Assembly (NCBI GenBank): GCA_001970955.1
Contig: MPUH01000077.1
Coordinates: 52,797-116,796, forward strand
Direction of reading: 5' to 3'
Source of the DNA: Stentor coeruleus
Taxonomy: Eukaryota; Ciliophora; Heterotrichea; Heterotrichida; Stentoridae
Length of the DNA: 64,000 nt
Made by a program: the position numbers and the translations under genes. Positions within the stretch are counted from its first letter, which is position 1. Each line of letters begins with the position of its first letter. Shown one piece after another: positions 40,965 through 51,373 of this stretch. The notes under the pieces are model-generated. The model saw only the letters and a list, made by a program, of their open reading frames with translations. It did no database searches and was not told the DNA's origin.

Positions 40965-42631
40965 TTATTTTCTATGGATGATGATAAAAAATAAAAGTTG
41001 AAATTGTCATCAGAGGATGACATGGGTTTTTACTAATCTGATAATTGATGAGATTTTGAATAAAATTTTGATTATAGGGAAAATCAAAGCTCTTGCTAGA
41101 TAGTTATAATTTTGAGGTTATGAGGATTTGTGGAAAATCAGAGATTTTAGGTAAAATGATTGAGCTTGAAATTTGTCAGGATTTAAGATTTTTTGGGATT
41201 TTTTTGGGATGGATTTGTGAAGTTTGCTGAATTTGAGGAATGCGTGATATTGATTATATGGTTTTTGCAACTTGTTGTCCTGAGGGTTTGACTAGTGAAA
41301 TTTTAGGATTGGATTTTTTTGGGTTTTTATGAACATTTGTGTTTGATACTAATGGAGGGCATGAAAACTTAATATTTTTTTGTGGATGTTGGTATTAAAG
41401 TGATAAAATTTGTGGATACTTTTGTGAAGAATTTTCATGAACAGAATATGCAGATTAAATTAGTGTCTACAGAAAAGTTTGGTGAAGGGGTTTATAAAAT
41501 CAGATAGATACTAGAAGAAAGAGATTTAGTTATTATGCTATACCCCATTATAAGATTTTGTCATACACAATTATTTGAATGCTAAAAGATTATCACATGG
41601 AATTGAAATATTTGACTGTATTTATATGTGAAAATATTAATATTTTGATATATTTATTATAAAAATTCAGCGTAAAGTTGTTGTTTTTTTATACAATTGA
41701 TATATATTTGCAACTGATATGCTTTTTTGCAGCTTTTGAAAATCTGTCTTTAGATTTAAGTTAGGTCATTTAAATCTATCTCTATTTATTTTTATGTAAT
41801 ACTTTTAAATAACCCTACAGATATATCATTAGAGTATAATTTATTATTGGCCAAAAGCGATACTACAACTAGGCACAAGACTATCTCGGTTTGTCAATTC
41901 TCTCTCAAAATTCTTGGATCTCCCTAATTTTTTATATTAGCTTCCTTTCATCATAGTTCTATTCGACCATTTTGTGAGTTAAGATTATTTGGACATAATA
42001 ATTCTTTCAAGTTTTTGCATACTTTAGGGTTTCATAGTTGCACATTTTTAGGCTTAATCACCAGCTTTCTGATCTTGAACTTTTTCCGCAAACCAAAAAA
42101 TTATAAACATCAGGTAACGTAAGGTAGTTATCTCAATTATTGATTATCCCAAAAACTTAATTTCTTATAAACTTAAATCTTTAAAACCTTTTTCGACCCA
42201 AATAATCTAATCATTCCCTAAATCTTTTTTTTTTAATCTAGCAATCATATTTATCACCTGATAAAGTTCCAATGTTTTTTTAAAAAAGTTATTGGTTATC
42301 CCAAAAACTTAATTTCTTATAAACTTAAATCTTTAAAACCTTTTTCGACCCAAATAATCTAATCATTCCTTAAATCTTTTTTTAATCTAACAATCATATT
42401 TATCACCTGATAAAAATTCCAATTATTCATAACTTAAATATCTTTAACAATATTTTCTCCTCCTAGATCATTGCATCTATAAAATTCATATAAAAAAACT
42501 ATTCTACCTTATAAATTTCATCATAAAAAATACTCTTGTATATAAAAACCCAATCAATAAATTTAATAGCCAATCCCTATACAACTCTAATTATATACTG
42601 TTTTCTAATATGACTCTTTTCCATATAATAT
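40965..42631. promoter_or_regulatory. 1.7-kb divergent 5' region of enolase and the pseudokinase gene
   Basis: Plus strand is G-rich from 40965 to about 41520 (the C-rich leader of enolase on its strand) and C-rich from about 41880 to the pseudokinase start. An imperfect 135-bp duplication lies at 42137-42422. No ORF or RNA gene recognised. Confidence 0.5.
42137..42422. repeat. imperfect 135-bp direct repeat without N
   Basis: About 42137-42272 recurs at about 42289-42422, sharing the run from ttatcccaaaaacttaattt to atttatcacctgataaa. Differences include poly-T length and several substitutions. The 16-bp spacer has a T/A-rich palindrome-like tttttttaaaaaa. It is diverged, so probably a genuine duplication and not an assembly overlap. 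Confidence 0.8.
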
Positions 42632-44650
42632 ATGGGCTGCTGCCAAACATCAACACTTTCTACTAGTGAGCAAGTTTGTTTATATCAGCAAAACGACAAT
42701 GTTTCAAAATCAGAATCATTTTTCAACTCATCAGGCCAAATCGAACCTCCTGGAAAACCTTGTCGTCAAATATCTGAAACCCCAACACGTGCTCATCGTA
42801 TTGAAGACATTTCATTATCTTATTCTTTAGGAAATCATATATCATCAGTTTTCTATGGGAATAGATATTCTTGTATTCACATTCCTACAGATACAGCAAA
42901 AGAAATCATAATACTCAAGAAACAAGAAATATATCCAAAGATTATAAACAAAATTTTAGATAGTGTTAATAAAATCATACTTCAAGACCATGAAAACCTT
43001 ATAAAAATATTCCATGTTGGAGATGATGATCAGTTTATAAATATCGTCACTGAACCATGTACTGAAATGAACTTATCAGATTTCATAAGAAAAAACATGA
43101 TACAAAAGAACAAAGCAGTAACTTTGATGCAACATATACTCAAAGGTATCCAAGTTTATCATGAATGTGGGATAATATTACAATATCTTACTGATCGGGA
43201 AGTTTTTATCATAAATGGTCAAGCTAAAATAAGCCCATTAGTTCTTCTGAATGCAAGTTCATTCACTCGTGCTCCTGAGTCGGATCCAAGTCCAAAAAGC
43301 GATGTATGGTCAGTAGGTTTACTTTTTTTACAAATGATCACATCTGCTCCATATATAAAAAGCATAGAACAAGTTCTTAAAAATTTACAAGACCTAGGGT
43401 TTAATAATAAAGATTTATGCATGATAAAGAAAATATTTGAACCAGTGCCAAACCGATGCAACATATCAGAAATCTTAGCTCATAAATGGAGTTCTGAAGA
43501 TGGAAATAGTTCAAGGTTTTCAATAATTGGTCAAAGAAAACCAGAAATAATCAATATTCACAACTATTGTTTTAATAAAAATTCAGATGATGCTTCAAGT
43601 CTATCTGATGAAGATAATATCGATAAAAAAGAACCTAATAAACAATATGAGAAATCTTCTGAGACTATTAACAACTTTTATCATATTAAACAACTTTTTG
43701 ATTCAAATAAAAAAGATGATGATCTTTGTGATTGGGAAGATATAGACTTAAACTATAATGATCATATAAAAATTGGTGATATTCTTCAAGATGAAATGAA
43801 AGAAATACTTGAATCTTCTCCTGACCATGAAGAGAGTATAATAGGAGAAAAAGATCATTTTCGATTAGGAATATTAGAAAACAATAGGATTAGTGATGAA
43901 AATCCTCTTGATAAACTTTTAAGTGACGGGTTTTATATCAACAGCGAAAAAAACTCTGTAGTTTTATCTTTAAATGAATCACCGGTTTTTAATGAAGATG
44001 ATATAAAAAGTCCTGATAATTACACGTTTAATTCACCTAATCAGATTGATGAAGAGTCTAAAGAAACATCACAAGATATGGAAGATGAGGATTTAAAATT
44101 TGTAAAAAAAGATAATTTATTTGATATTTTTGCTAATGATAAAAGTTTGGTACCAGTATCATCGTTATTGATTCCTGAAGATAATTTTCCTGTTTGTGAT
44201 TTTAAAGATGTAGGATATAAGAAATGTGATTATGAGAAACCGAGCTATTCTGAATCTGTTGAGACATCATTTGAAAGTGATGAATGCCATAAAAAAAACT
44301 ATGAAGGGAGGAAAAATAAACATAAAAGGTCTTCATCAATAAGTCCAAGATTGATTAATAGACTTAGTAGACTTATATCTGATAATGAAAAAATTGTTTA
44401 TGATAATGTTAAAGGTAAAATCAAATGCTATAGTTTTAAGAAAAGATTTGGAATCGCTGTTTCTTATATGGATAAAAAAGAGATATTTTTATATGAAAAC
44501 GAAATGGTTGTATCTGGAATAAAACTGAGGGAAATCAAAAAAGCGATTATTAGAAAACATCCACTTAGTCTTCAGTTTTCTGTATTAGAGTATTTTATCA
44601 ATGGAATCCAATATCGTAAAGCTGTTGATATTTCTATTATAAATATTTAG
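42632..44650 (+). CDS. acylated pseudokinase
   Basis: 672 residues. MGCCQTST at the start suits N-myristoylation plus palmitoylation. Residues of about 55-290 have a protein-kinase fold: a degenerate glycine loop (LGNHISSVFYG), a possible VAIK lysine (EIIILKK), and a well-preserved APE-to-subdomain IX region (RAPESDPSPKSDVWSVGLLFLQM). The HRD motif is replaced (GIILQYLTDREVFI) and DFG is replaced (AKISPLVLL), so catalysis is unlikely. The C-terminal 380 residues are acidic and disordered, with a basic KRSSSISPRLI stretch and a final about 80-residue folded segment. A membrane-tethered scaffold or allosteric regulator is the likeliest role (inference). Confidence 0.85.
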   Translation: MGCCQTSTLSTSEQVCLYQQNDNVSKSESFFNSSGQIEPPGKPCRQISETPTRAHRIEDISLSYSLGNHISSVFYGNRYSCIHIPTDTAKEIIILKKQEIYPKIINKILDSVNKIILQDHENLIKIFHVGDDDQFINIVTEPCTEMNLSDFIRKNMIQKNKAVTLMQHILKGIQVYHECGIILQYLTDREVFIINGQAKISPLVLLNASSFTRAPESDPSPKSDVWSVGLLFLQMITSAPYIKSIEQVLKNLQDLGFNNKDLCMIKKIFEPVPNRCNISEILAHKWSSEDGNSSRFSIIGQRKPEIINIHNYCFNKNSDDASSLSDEDNIDKKEPNKQYEKSSETINNFYHIKQLFDSNKKDDDLCDWEDIDLNYNDHIKIGDILQDEMKEILESSPDHEESIIGEKDHFRLGILENNRISDENPLDKLLSDGFYINSEKNSVVLSLNESPVFNEDDIKSPDNYTFNSPNQIDEESKETSQDMEDEDLKFVKKDNLFDIFANDKSLVPVSSLLIPEDNFPVCDFKDVGYKKCDYEKPSYSESVETSFESDECHKKNYEGRKNKHKRSSSISPRLINRLSRLISDNEKIVYDNVKGKIKCYSFKKRFGIAVSYMDKKEIFLYENEMVVSGIKLREIKKAIIRKHPLSLQFSVLEYFINGIQYRKAVDISIINI

Positions 44651-44736
44651 ATTGATAATTATATTTAAAGTTTACATGAGGATATTGATTTTCATATGAT
44701 AAAGTAAATGAATATTTGCTTATCTATTTAATATGC

Positions 44737-46641
44737 TTAACCTTGTGAACTCATCACTGAAATACTATCACGTCTTGGGCTAATATAAGTACTTGACCTT
44801 CTTAAGTTTCTGCCGATTGGGGACATTTGCCTATATGCTTCAACTATTTTTTGTAAAGACCCTTTCTCAAGATCTTTTTCAGTCATCATTTCTTCCAAAC
44901 GTTTATGGAGTCTAACACCAATAAGACCAGATTGAGCTTGCATAAATACAAGGTCAGAAAAAAACCCTAATTCCTTAAGCACAGCATCAGTTGCATTACG
45001 GTCTTCTAAATATTGTTCCATATATTTCTCATGTTTTTCTTCAAATTCCTTTTTATCCTTATCAATCCATACACGTGTTTCCTCAAGGACTTTATTAATC
45101 CCATTAACATATCCAGTCAATGTATTAAATTCATTTTCTTTTCCATTAAGCTTAGATTTTAACACATTTTGACTAGCCTGATTATCTTTTATATCAATCT
45201 CCATTTTCTTACATAAACTCATCCCATCAGCCAAATTAGTATCTCTTTGTTTACACATTGCATCTAAATCACTTGACAAATTCTCTGAAGCTGAAGAAAA
45301 ATTTGTCTTTTGTGATTGAAGTGCAGCATTACGAGCTTTAGCACTATCTTCAGCTAAAAGTTGTGCTGTTAATACAGCTAATTCTCCTTCTAATTGTATA
45401 TTTTGAACTGTAGCTTGATCTAAAAGATTTGTTTGGGTTTGTAATTGGGTTAAATATTGAGATTTTTCATCAAGAAGTTTTGAACGCTCGTTATCAAGTT
45501 TACTATCGCTGAAACCTGTGAGGATTTTTTGAGAGTTTGCTAAAAGAAGTTCACGTTCTTCTTCACGATCTGAGATTTGTTTTCGGAGTTTTTGTATACG
45601 TTTCTTTATCTTGTCTATTGGCTGATCGAATTTAAATTGTTCGTTTTCAGCTTTGACTTCATCACAAAGGACTTTTATGCTATTTACGTCTTCTTCACAT
45701 TTTTTTAACTTTAGTTCAGCACCACGAAGCTCTTGTTCTACTGAGAATTTCTCTTTTTCAACTTTGTTTATAAGCTCATCAACTTTTTGGTCTTCTATTT
45801 CAAGCTGTTCTTTAGTTTCTATTAAGGATTGTTTTAGGTCTTTCATTGGATCTTCAAATGTTTTTAAGAAGAATTGTATTGACTCATATTCTTCTACTTG
45901 AGCTCTTAGAACTTTGATTCTTTGGCATAGACCTATTGCGGTATGTTTTAATAGTAAAGGTTCTTTACATGAGAGTTTTTCTAAACTGAGTTTAAATCTG
46001 CTTGGTAATTCAATATCAACAGGGAAGGCGAATTCAATAAGTGCTGTTTTTTTCCTAAGAGGGGATTTGTTAGAAGATTTATTTAAACCTGTAGGTGAAC
46101 TAATCCCATCTTCAATTAATTCAGCATAGTTTTGTCCTAGTCTTGATTTCACCCTCATGACTACAGTTTGAATTTCTTTTTCTCTTTCTTCGGCTGTATA
46201 TAGTTTTCTTATATAAAGACATTTCCCACGAGTTTTTTGTGGTGATGAACTCAGGTATCCAGGTCGCTGTTTTGCTGGACTACCTCGTCTTGGCATTCTT
46301 AAGCTCCCAACTAATTTCACTTTAATAGGCCCATCTAAGACCACCCCACGATCAGGTTCAAGTTTAATCCACTTCGAAAAATCTCCTGTTATTGTTTTAT
46401 CACACAGTCTTCCTAAGACAATAAATCCTACAGCAAGATGCTGTTCACCATCTTCAAGACGCATATCTAAAATGCCGTCAGGGGAGAAATTTGGTAGACT
46501 CAAGGTCCCTGTTGTATTATAACGCAAACTATTTGAAGTAGTCCCAGATGCGATGAGTAATTTCATGCACCCAAGCTCTACTTGTCTTGGAATTTTCACT
46601 TCTGTGAATTTGACTTCAAGTTTGTATAACTTAGATTCCAT
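44737..46641 (-). CDS. coiled-coil protein with C2-like N-terminal region
   Basis: 634 residues from ATG 46641. The frame is open 11 codons further up to a TTG at 46674, with a stop just above and no upstream ATG, so MESKLYKLEVKF is the chosen start. Residues 1-130 are beta-rich with hydrophobic/acidic alternation, resembling a C2 domain (LYKLEVKFTEVKIP, LEDGEQHLAVGFIVLGRL). A basic linker (RMPRRGSPAKQR) follows. Residues of about 215-560 are coiled coil, and the C-terminus is Ser/Arg-rich (GRNLRRSSTYISPRRDSISV). The layout recalls ciliary/centriolar C2-coiled-coil proteins, but the family is unassigned. Confidence 0.82.
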   Translation of the reverse strand: MESKLYKLEVKFTEVKIPRQVELGCMKLLIASGTTSNSLRYNTTGTLSLPNFSPDGILDMRLEDGEQHLAVGFIVLGRLCDKTITGDFSKWIKLEPDRGVVLDGPIKVKLVGSLRMPRRGSPAKQRPGYLSSSPQKTRGKCLYIRKLYTAEEREKEIQTVVMRVKSRLGQNYAELIEDGISSPTGLNKSSNKSPLRKKTALIEFAFPVDIELPSRFKLSLEKLSCKEPLLLKHTAIGLCQRIKVLRAQVEEYESIQFFLKTFEDPMKDLKQSLIETKEQLEIEDQKVDELINKVEKEKFSVEQELRGAELKLKKCEEDVNSIKVLCDEVKAENEQFKFDQPIDKIKKRIQKLRKQISDREEERELLLANSQKILTGFSDSKLDNERSKLLDEKSQYLTQLQTQTNLLDQATVQNIQLEGELAVLTAQLLAEDSAKARNAALQSQKTNFSSASENLSSDLDAMCKQRDTNLADGMSLCKKMEIDIKDNQASQNVLKSKLNGKENEFNTLTGYVNGINKVLEETRVWIDKDKKEFEEKHEKYMEQYLEDRNATDAVLKELGFFSDLVFMQAQSGLIGVRLHKRLEEMMTEKDLEKGSLQKIVEAYRQMSPIGRNLRRSSTYISPRRDSISVMSSQG

Positions 46642-47728
46642 TAACGTTTTTACTAACGAATTTGAATTATTCAAAATGACTTCTTATCATTTACAGTTAC
46701 ATGAAATTTTGATATTTATTAATATAGCTTGATTTTAGAGGTTGTATGAAATTAGAATTGCGAATATGAAGATGTAGGTTGGGAATTTGTTAGGCTTTTT
46801 TGATTGGGATAATATTGTATGAATTAGTGGTGGGGTGGGTTTTGGGTGAAGCTTTCATAATTTTTATGTTGGATGCTTTTTTTAGATGCTGGTTGTTAGG
46901 ATTAGATAAAGTTTATCGCTGAAAAATTCTTATAATAATTTTAATATTTTGGTGATTTTTTGGGATTATGAATGATTTTTTTTGATAGTGATTTCTAAGA
47001 AATTCTTTAAATTTTTTTTTTGGGATACAGCTCAATGACTATCAGTGTGGGAAAAAATATGAATATTAAATTCTCAGCAAAAGCATATTTTTCTGCTTTT
47101 AGATACTACAGAGTAGCTGGAGGGTGTGGGCAATGAAATTTGCTAGCCTCATCTTATTTAATAGTTACAACATTAGATATCTAGTGCTAATTTTAAGAGT
47201 ATTTAACGTTTAAAACTATTTTTATACCAACTAAGAAAATATTATTTTTTTCTCTAGTACCATACCCAAATCTGAATCATCACCTCCCAAATCAAAATTC
47301 TTCATAATTCTTCATAAATCTTCCAAATCAGCATATCTATATATCCATTAAAAACCCTTCACTAAGCTTCTATATCTCACAATCTAAGATAATTAACTAA
47401 ACCTAAAAAAAAGCTATTAATCCACATCAGCACACCTATCAAAATCATCCTACCTCCTCCTCTCTCAAAAGCTTCACAAAATCCCTCCAAAAACTCATAA
47501 TAACTAATAAAATCATAAAATTACATTAATTTCACATTCACATTCCACACCTAGAAAAAAAATTCAATTCGAATTTCCTCAAAGCAGTCTTCATAAAATC
47601 TCCTTAATAAAAATTCCTATCAAAAAACCATACAAAATCCACTAAAAAAGCTCAAAAAAATAAATAAAACAAAATTCTCAATAATCTAATATCAAAGTAT
47701 AAAAGCTTATAATAATTTATATAAATCA
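46642..47728. promoter_or_regulatory. 1.1-kb divergent 5' region
   Basis: Plus strand is G-rich to about 47050 and strongly C-rich from about 47250 to 47650, matching C-rich leaders for both flanking genes. No ORF or RNA gene recognised. Confidence 0.5.
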
Positions 47729-48274
47729 ATGCAAGTGATGCTTAAAAAATACTATGCAAAACTCCATACAAATCAAAGACATAGCTTAATGAGCATGGAA
47801 GACTTTCTAACGTATACACAGCGAAAGAAGAGAACAAAAAGTCAAGCTAATCATAACAACCTAACAAAATCATCAGAGAAAAGTCTAAAAACCCGTATAA
47901 AACTTGTAAAAAAAGTTCCAACAAGCGATTTGACTCGGGCTAAAAGCAAGTCTAATCCTAAGTTACGGATTTGTCACAAGTCAAAACCTTCGTTGATGCC
48001 GAAATCATTCATACAAAAAGGTAAAACTTCCAATTTAAAGCCTAGAAAGACTTGTAAAGTTAAAACTGTCACTGAATCAACGATAAATCTTTCTGATAGC
48101 TACGATTCTTTACTTCAACAATTTAACTGTGATGAAGATTTGAAAAGTTCACTCAAACAGCTTGTAAGACTTGAAAAACTATCTTTAAAAAAAAAATTCA
48201 GCGGGAAAAACACTCTGCTAAATAACAATTTATTGGTGAACAGTTATCATAATCAAAAATCGAAATTATCTTAA
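47729..48274 (+). CDS. small strongly basic protein, unknown
   Basis: 181 residues, very Lys/Arg/Ser/Thr-rich with few acidic residues until about residue 130. It begins MQVMLKKYYAKLHTNQRH. Basic segments such as RKKRTKSQ and KPRKTCKVK could be nuclear-localisation or nucleic-acid/microtubule-binding patches. A short helix with SLKQLVRLEKLSLKKK lies near the end. No domain recognised. The ATG follows the C-rich leader expected of a real gene. Confidence 0.65.
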   Translation: MQVMLKKYYAKLHTNQRHSLMSMEDFLTYTQRKKRTKSQANHNNLTKSSEKSLKTRIKLVKKVPTSDLTRAKSKSNPKLRICHKSKPSLMPKSFIQKGKTSNLKPRKTCKVKTVTESTINLSDSYDSLLQQFNCDEDLKSSLKQLVRLEKLSLKKKFSGKNTLLNNNLLVNSYHNQKSKLS

Positions 48275-49096
48275 CCCTGTAAATAGAGAATCAAAAAATG
48301 CCAAGTTTAAATTTAAATCTGAGTATATGAAATAAATATGTGGTTTAAAAGGACCTTTTTAAGGATGATGTTTTATGTATTAGTTTTTATAAAGATATAA
48401 AACATAATTTATTAATAATTATATAATGCATATGGTAAACTAAAGTTATATAAGGATTAATAAAAAGCAAATTTAGATATGATTAGATTAAATAATATAG
48501 GTATTTAATAATAATAATTAATACCAATATTCTACTCATTTAATTTTTACAATATTTTTATAACTTATAATAAAAACTATGTTCTAAGATGTGAGAGTTT
48601 TTTGTTTGTACCCAACCGTAGAAGTAGTTTAAAGATTGTGTACTTTCGAAATAATAAACCCTTTATCTGAAATCATATTTTGGAAGTTAGTTGAAAAAGA
48701 CAATTCATCGACCTAGTGAATTTCTTAATTATATCAGCAGTTTTGCTACTGTTTGTAACGGACCTATTTTATAGTATTTTATAAGGGTTTTTGATATGGG
48801 AATTGTGGAGTTTTATATGGGAGATAGAAATTTAAACTTTTATAACATATTTACATTAAAAGAAACGAAAAAAGTTAGCTCCAGTTTTAGGTTGAGACTG
48901 TGATTTTATTGTGAATATCTTTAACTCGTCTTCTTCTAGTAATTTTATATTTTGCTTCCAGGACTACTTTCATCTTAGCTCATAATTATAATATTTTAAA
49001 TAATATCACTATGCTTTTAAAGTCTAATGATATTAAAATTATAGCTTGGATAATAGGGTCTATTTTGAGAAAAATGAAATTTTAGTTTATATATAA
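48275..49096. other. intergenic region
   Basis: AT-rich, with no ORF over 60 residues. The stretch near 48600-48760 has higher complexity (more mixed bases than the flanks) but no recognisable tRNA, snRNA or coding pattern. Confidence 0.5.
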
Positions 49097-49806
49097 ATGG
49101 ACCTTGCATTACTTGATAAAACTGCACATGGTGAGTGTTTTTACAATCATATACAAATTATGGAATTCTTAGTTATAACAATCATATCATCTTTATCTAA
49201 AATTGTTTATCAAGAAACTAATGATGATTATACAATTCTGGAATTAGATATCAAAAGTAACCCAAATGTGAAAATTTCTTACCTGCCTCGATATTTACTC
49301 ATAGAATCCAAAAAATCTTTGAGATTATATTTTCTAAACTATTTAAAACTTTTTAGTAGAAAAGTTTACAGGGTTAATGAAGACAATAAATTTTCAGACC
49401 TTTTAAACCTTCTTTATATAAGAGGACTTTATTATACAATTAAAAACCAATTTTTTGTCCNGACAATAAATTTTCAGACCTTTTAAACCTTCTTTATATA
49501 AGAGGACTTTATTATACAATTAAAAACCAATTTTTTGTCCAGCATGTCGTGTTTGAGAATCTCCCAAAAAATTTAGTAGCTGAAATATTATCATTTTTAG
49601 ATAGTAAAAGCTTACTAAATATGCTATTATTATGCAAAGATTTGAAATGTATTTTAGATACTCAGAATTTTTGGCGAATGGTTTATTATTGTCGTTTTAG
49701 TCATCATCAAGATTGTCCAAGTACACTTAATTGGAAAAAAATTCTGTTTTCTGTAGGAAATAAAAATCCTTTTGACTCTATAACTAAGTTAATAAAGATT
49801 AGATAA
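49097..49806 (+). CDS. F-box protein (broken only by assembly)
   Basis: As given, the gene is split by N 49461. Removing one 79-bp copy plus the N leaves 630 nt, 209 residues in one frame from ATG 49097 to TAA. The N-terminal 130 residues are a helical/beta domain that I do not recognise (ILELDIKSNPNVKISYLPRYL). An F-box follows (FENLPKNLVAEILSFLDSKSLLNMLLLCKDL), then WRMVYYCRF. F-box proteins usually recruit substrates to SCF ubiquitin ligases through Skp1. Here the F-box is in the C-terminal half and only about 35 residues follow it, so the substrate-binding part would be the N-terminal domain. Confidence 0.82.
49382..49540. repeat. 79-bp direct duplication around a single N (49461)
   Basis: Positions 49382-49460 equal 49462-49540. 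Collapsing it joins NQFFV to QHVVFENLP and rescues the F-box gene. Confidence 0.92.
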
Positions 49807-50401
49807 AATATTTCATAAATGCATAAGATTATCATTTCTATTCAAGTTTTGATTGCAGTTTAGTATTTTACCAAAGTTATAGTAAATTTGTATACTTAAA
49901 AAGTGTTTTATAATTATTAGGAATATATTATTGCTTTGATATTTAGTGTTATTTTTTCTTTATAACTAAAACAAAGATTTAAAGATATTATTAAAATCAT
50001 ACAAAAAACTTTGCTTAAACAGCATATCTATTGTATTTAATAGCCGGCTGTATCTCTTGATGAGCTATTTGCATAAGATTTTATAATTGTACTTTATTAC
50101 ATATATATATATTTTATGCTTTTTTAATATAACAAAATTAAGCCTATCATCAATAAAGTTTATTCATATTATCTAAGTTTATTTTAACTGATAAAAACTG
50201 TTAAAATGATATTTGATAATATTTTCTAATCCAAATACAAAAAGCATATTTTTAATATGTAAACACAACCATTTAAATGTAAAATAAAAATAACAGACTA
50301 AGTTTGAAATTTTATTTAACCTTTATTTATTTCCCATCTACCTACCTACCTACTATAAATATATTATTAAACTTTCCCACAAAGTATTAAACCAATAATA
50401 A
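49807..50401. other. intergenic region upstream of PKA
   Basis: AT-rich. It includes a short (tacc) run near 50339-50352 just ahead of the PKA gene. No ORF or RNA gene recognised. Confidence 0.55.
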
Positions 50402-51355
50402 ATGGCAAAAAAATTCACATTGAGTGAGTTTGATATCATGCAGACTCTAGGCACAGGATCTTTTGGCAGAGTCAAGCTTGCTAGAGTTAAAGCGACAGGT
50501 GAGTTCGTTGCGCTAAAGATTTTAAAAAAGGCTGAAATATTGAGACTTAAACAAGTAGATCATGTGATATCAGAATTTTCAATCCTTCGTACAATTCGTC
50601 ATCCTTTTTTAGTCAATCTTATAGGTTACACCCAAGATGATAGATATCTTTACCTAGGTCTAGAATACATATCCGGTGGTGAGCTTTTTACCTATCTTCG
50701 AAATATAGGACGACTCGACTCAGGCCATTCAAAGCTTTTTGCAGGCCAAATAGCTCTAATGTTTGAATACCTTCACTCAATGAACATAATCTATCGAGAC
50801 TTAAAACCTGAAAACCTATTAATCAGTCCTGACGGTTATTTAAAGCTCACAGACTTTGGTTTTGCTAAGGTCGTAGAAGGTAGAACCTACACTCTTTGTG
50901 GTACTCCAGAGTATCTAGCTCCTGAAATCCTATTAAATAAAGGTCATGGTAAGCCTGTAGACTGGTGGACTTTAGGCGTTATAATCTATGAAATGCTGGC
51001 TGGGATTGACCCTTTTTCAGACGAAGATCCTATGAGTATATATCAGAAAATCCTCAAAGGGAAAATCAAATTCCCAAGAAACTTCGATAAAAACGGCAAA
51101 AGTCTTGTCAAGCACATCCTCGTAGCTGATCTAACCAAACGCTATGGGAACTTGAAAAATGGTGTTAATGACATTAAAAACCATCGTTTCTTTGCAGGTC
51201 TAGACTGGCAACGACTTGTCCAAAAACTTATTGATATGCCATATAGACCTCCAGTAAAATCTGCAGGTGATGCTTCCAATTTCCCTCATTACCCAGACTC
51301 AACAACTTTATCACCTCCAATCAAACATTCAGATGACCCTTTCTTAAACTGGTAG
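50402..51355 (+). CDS. PKA-C: cAMP-dependent protein kinase catalytic subunit
   Basis: 317 residues, AGC family. The glycine loop is LGTGSFGRVKLA, the ATP lysine is Lys39 (VALKIL), the alpha-C Glu is Glu58, the catalytic loop is YRDLKPENLL (Asp133) and DFG is at Asp151. The activation-loop segment RTYTLCGTPEYLAPE has the phosphorylatable Thr164, and DLTKRYGNLKNGVNDIKNHRFF is diagnostic of PKA. The C-terminal tail ends DPFLNW, an F-x-x-W in place of the usual F-x-x-F hydrophobic motif. There is a short N-terminus with no myristoylation glycine. Stop TAG lies 18 bp before the next ATG. Confidence 0.97.
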   Translation: MAKKFTLSEFDIMQTLGTGSFGRVKLARVKATGEFVALKILKKAEILRLKQVDHVISEFSILRTIRHPFLVNLIGYTQDDRYLYLGLEYISGGELFTYLRNIGRLDSGHSKLFAGQIALMFEYLHSMNIIYRDLKPENLLISPDGYLKLTDFGFAKVVEGRTYTLCGTPEYLAPEILLNKGHGKPVDWWTLGVIIYEMLAGIDPFSDEDPMSIYQKILKGKIKFPRNFDKNGKSLVKHILVADLTKRYGNLKNGVNDIKNHRFFAGLDWQRLVQKLIDMPYRPPVKSAGDASNFPHYPDSTTLSPPIKHSDDPFLNW

Positions 51356-51373
51356 TTAGTAATAAAATTTATC

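Noticed and set aside
46642-46674. TTG-initiated extension of the C2-like coiled-coil gene
   Set aside because: No ATG in the extension and a stop just upstream; the ATG at 46641 is a better start.
50335-50356. Short tacc-type run as a telomere or regulatory repeat
   Set aside because: Only three or four units, internal to the contig. A simple microsatellite is enough.
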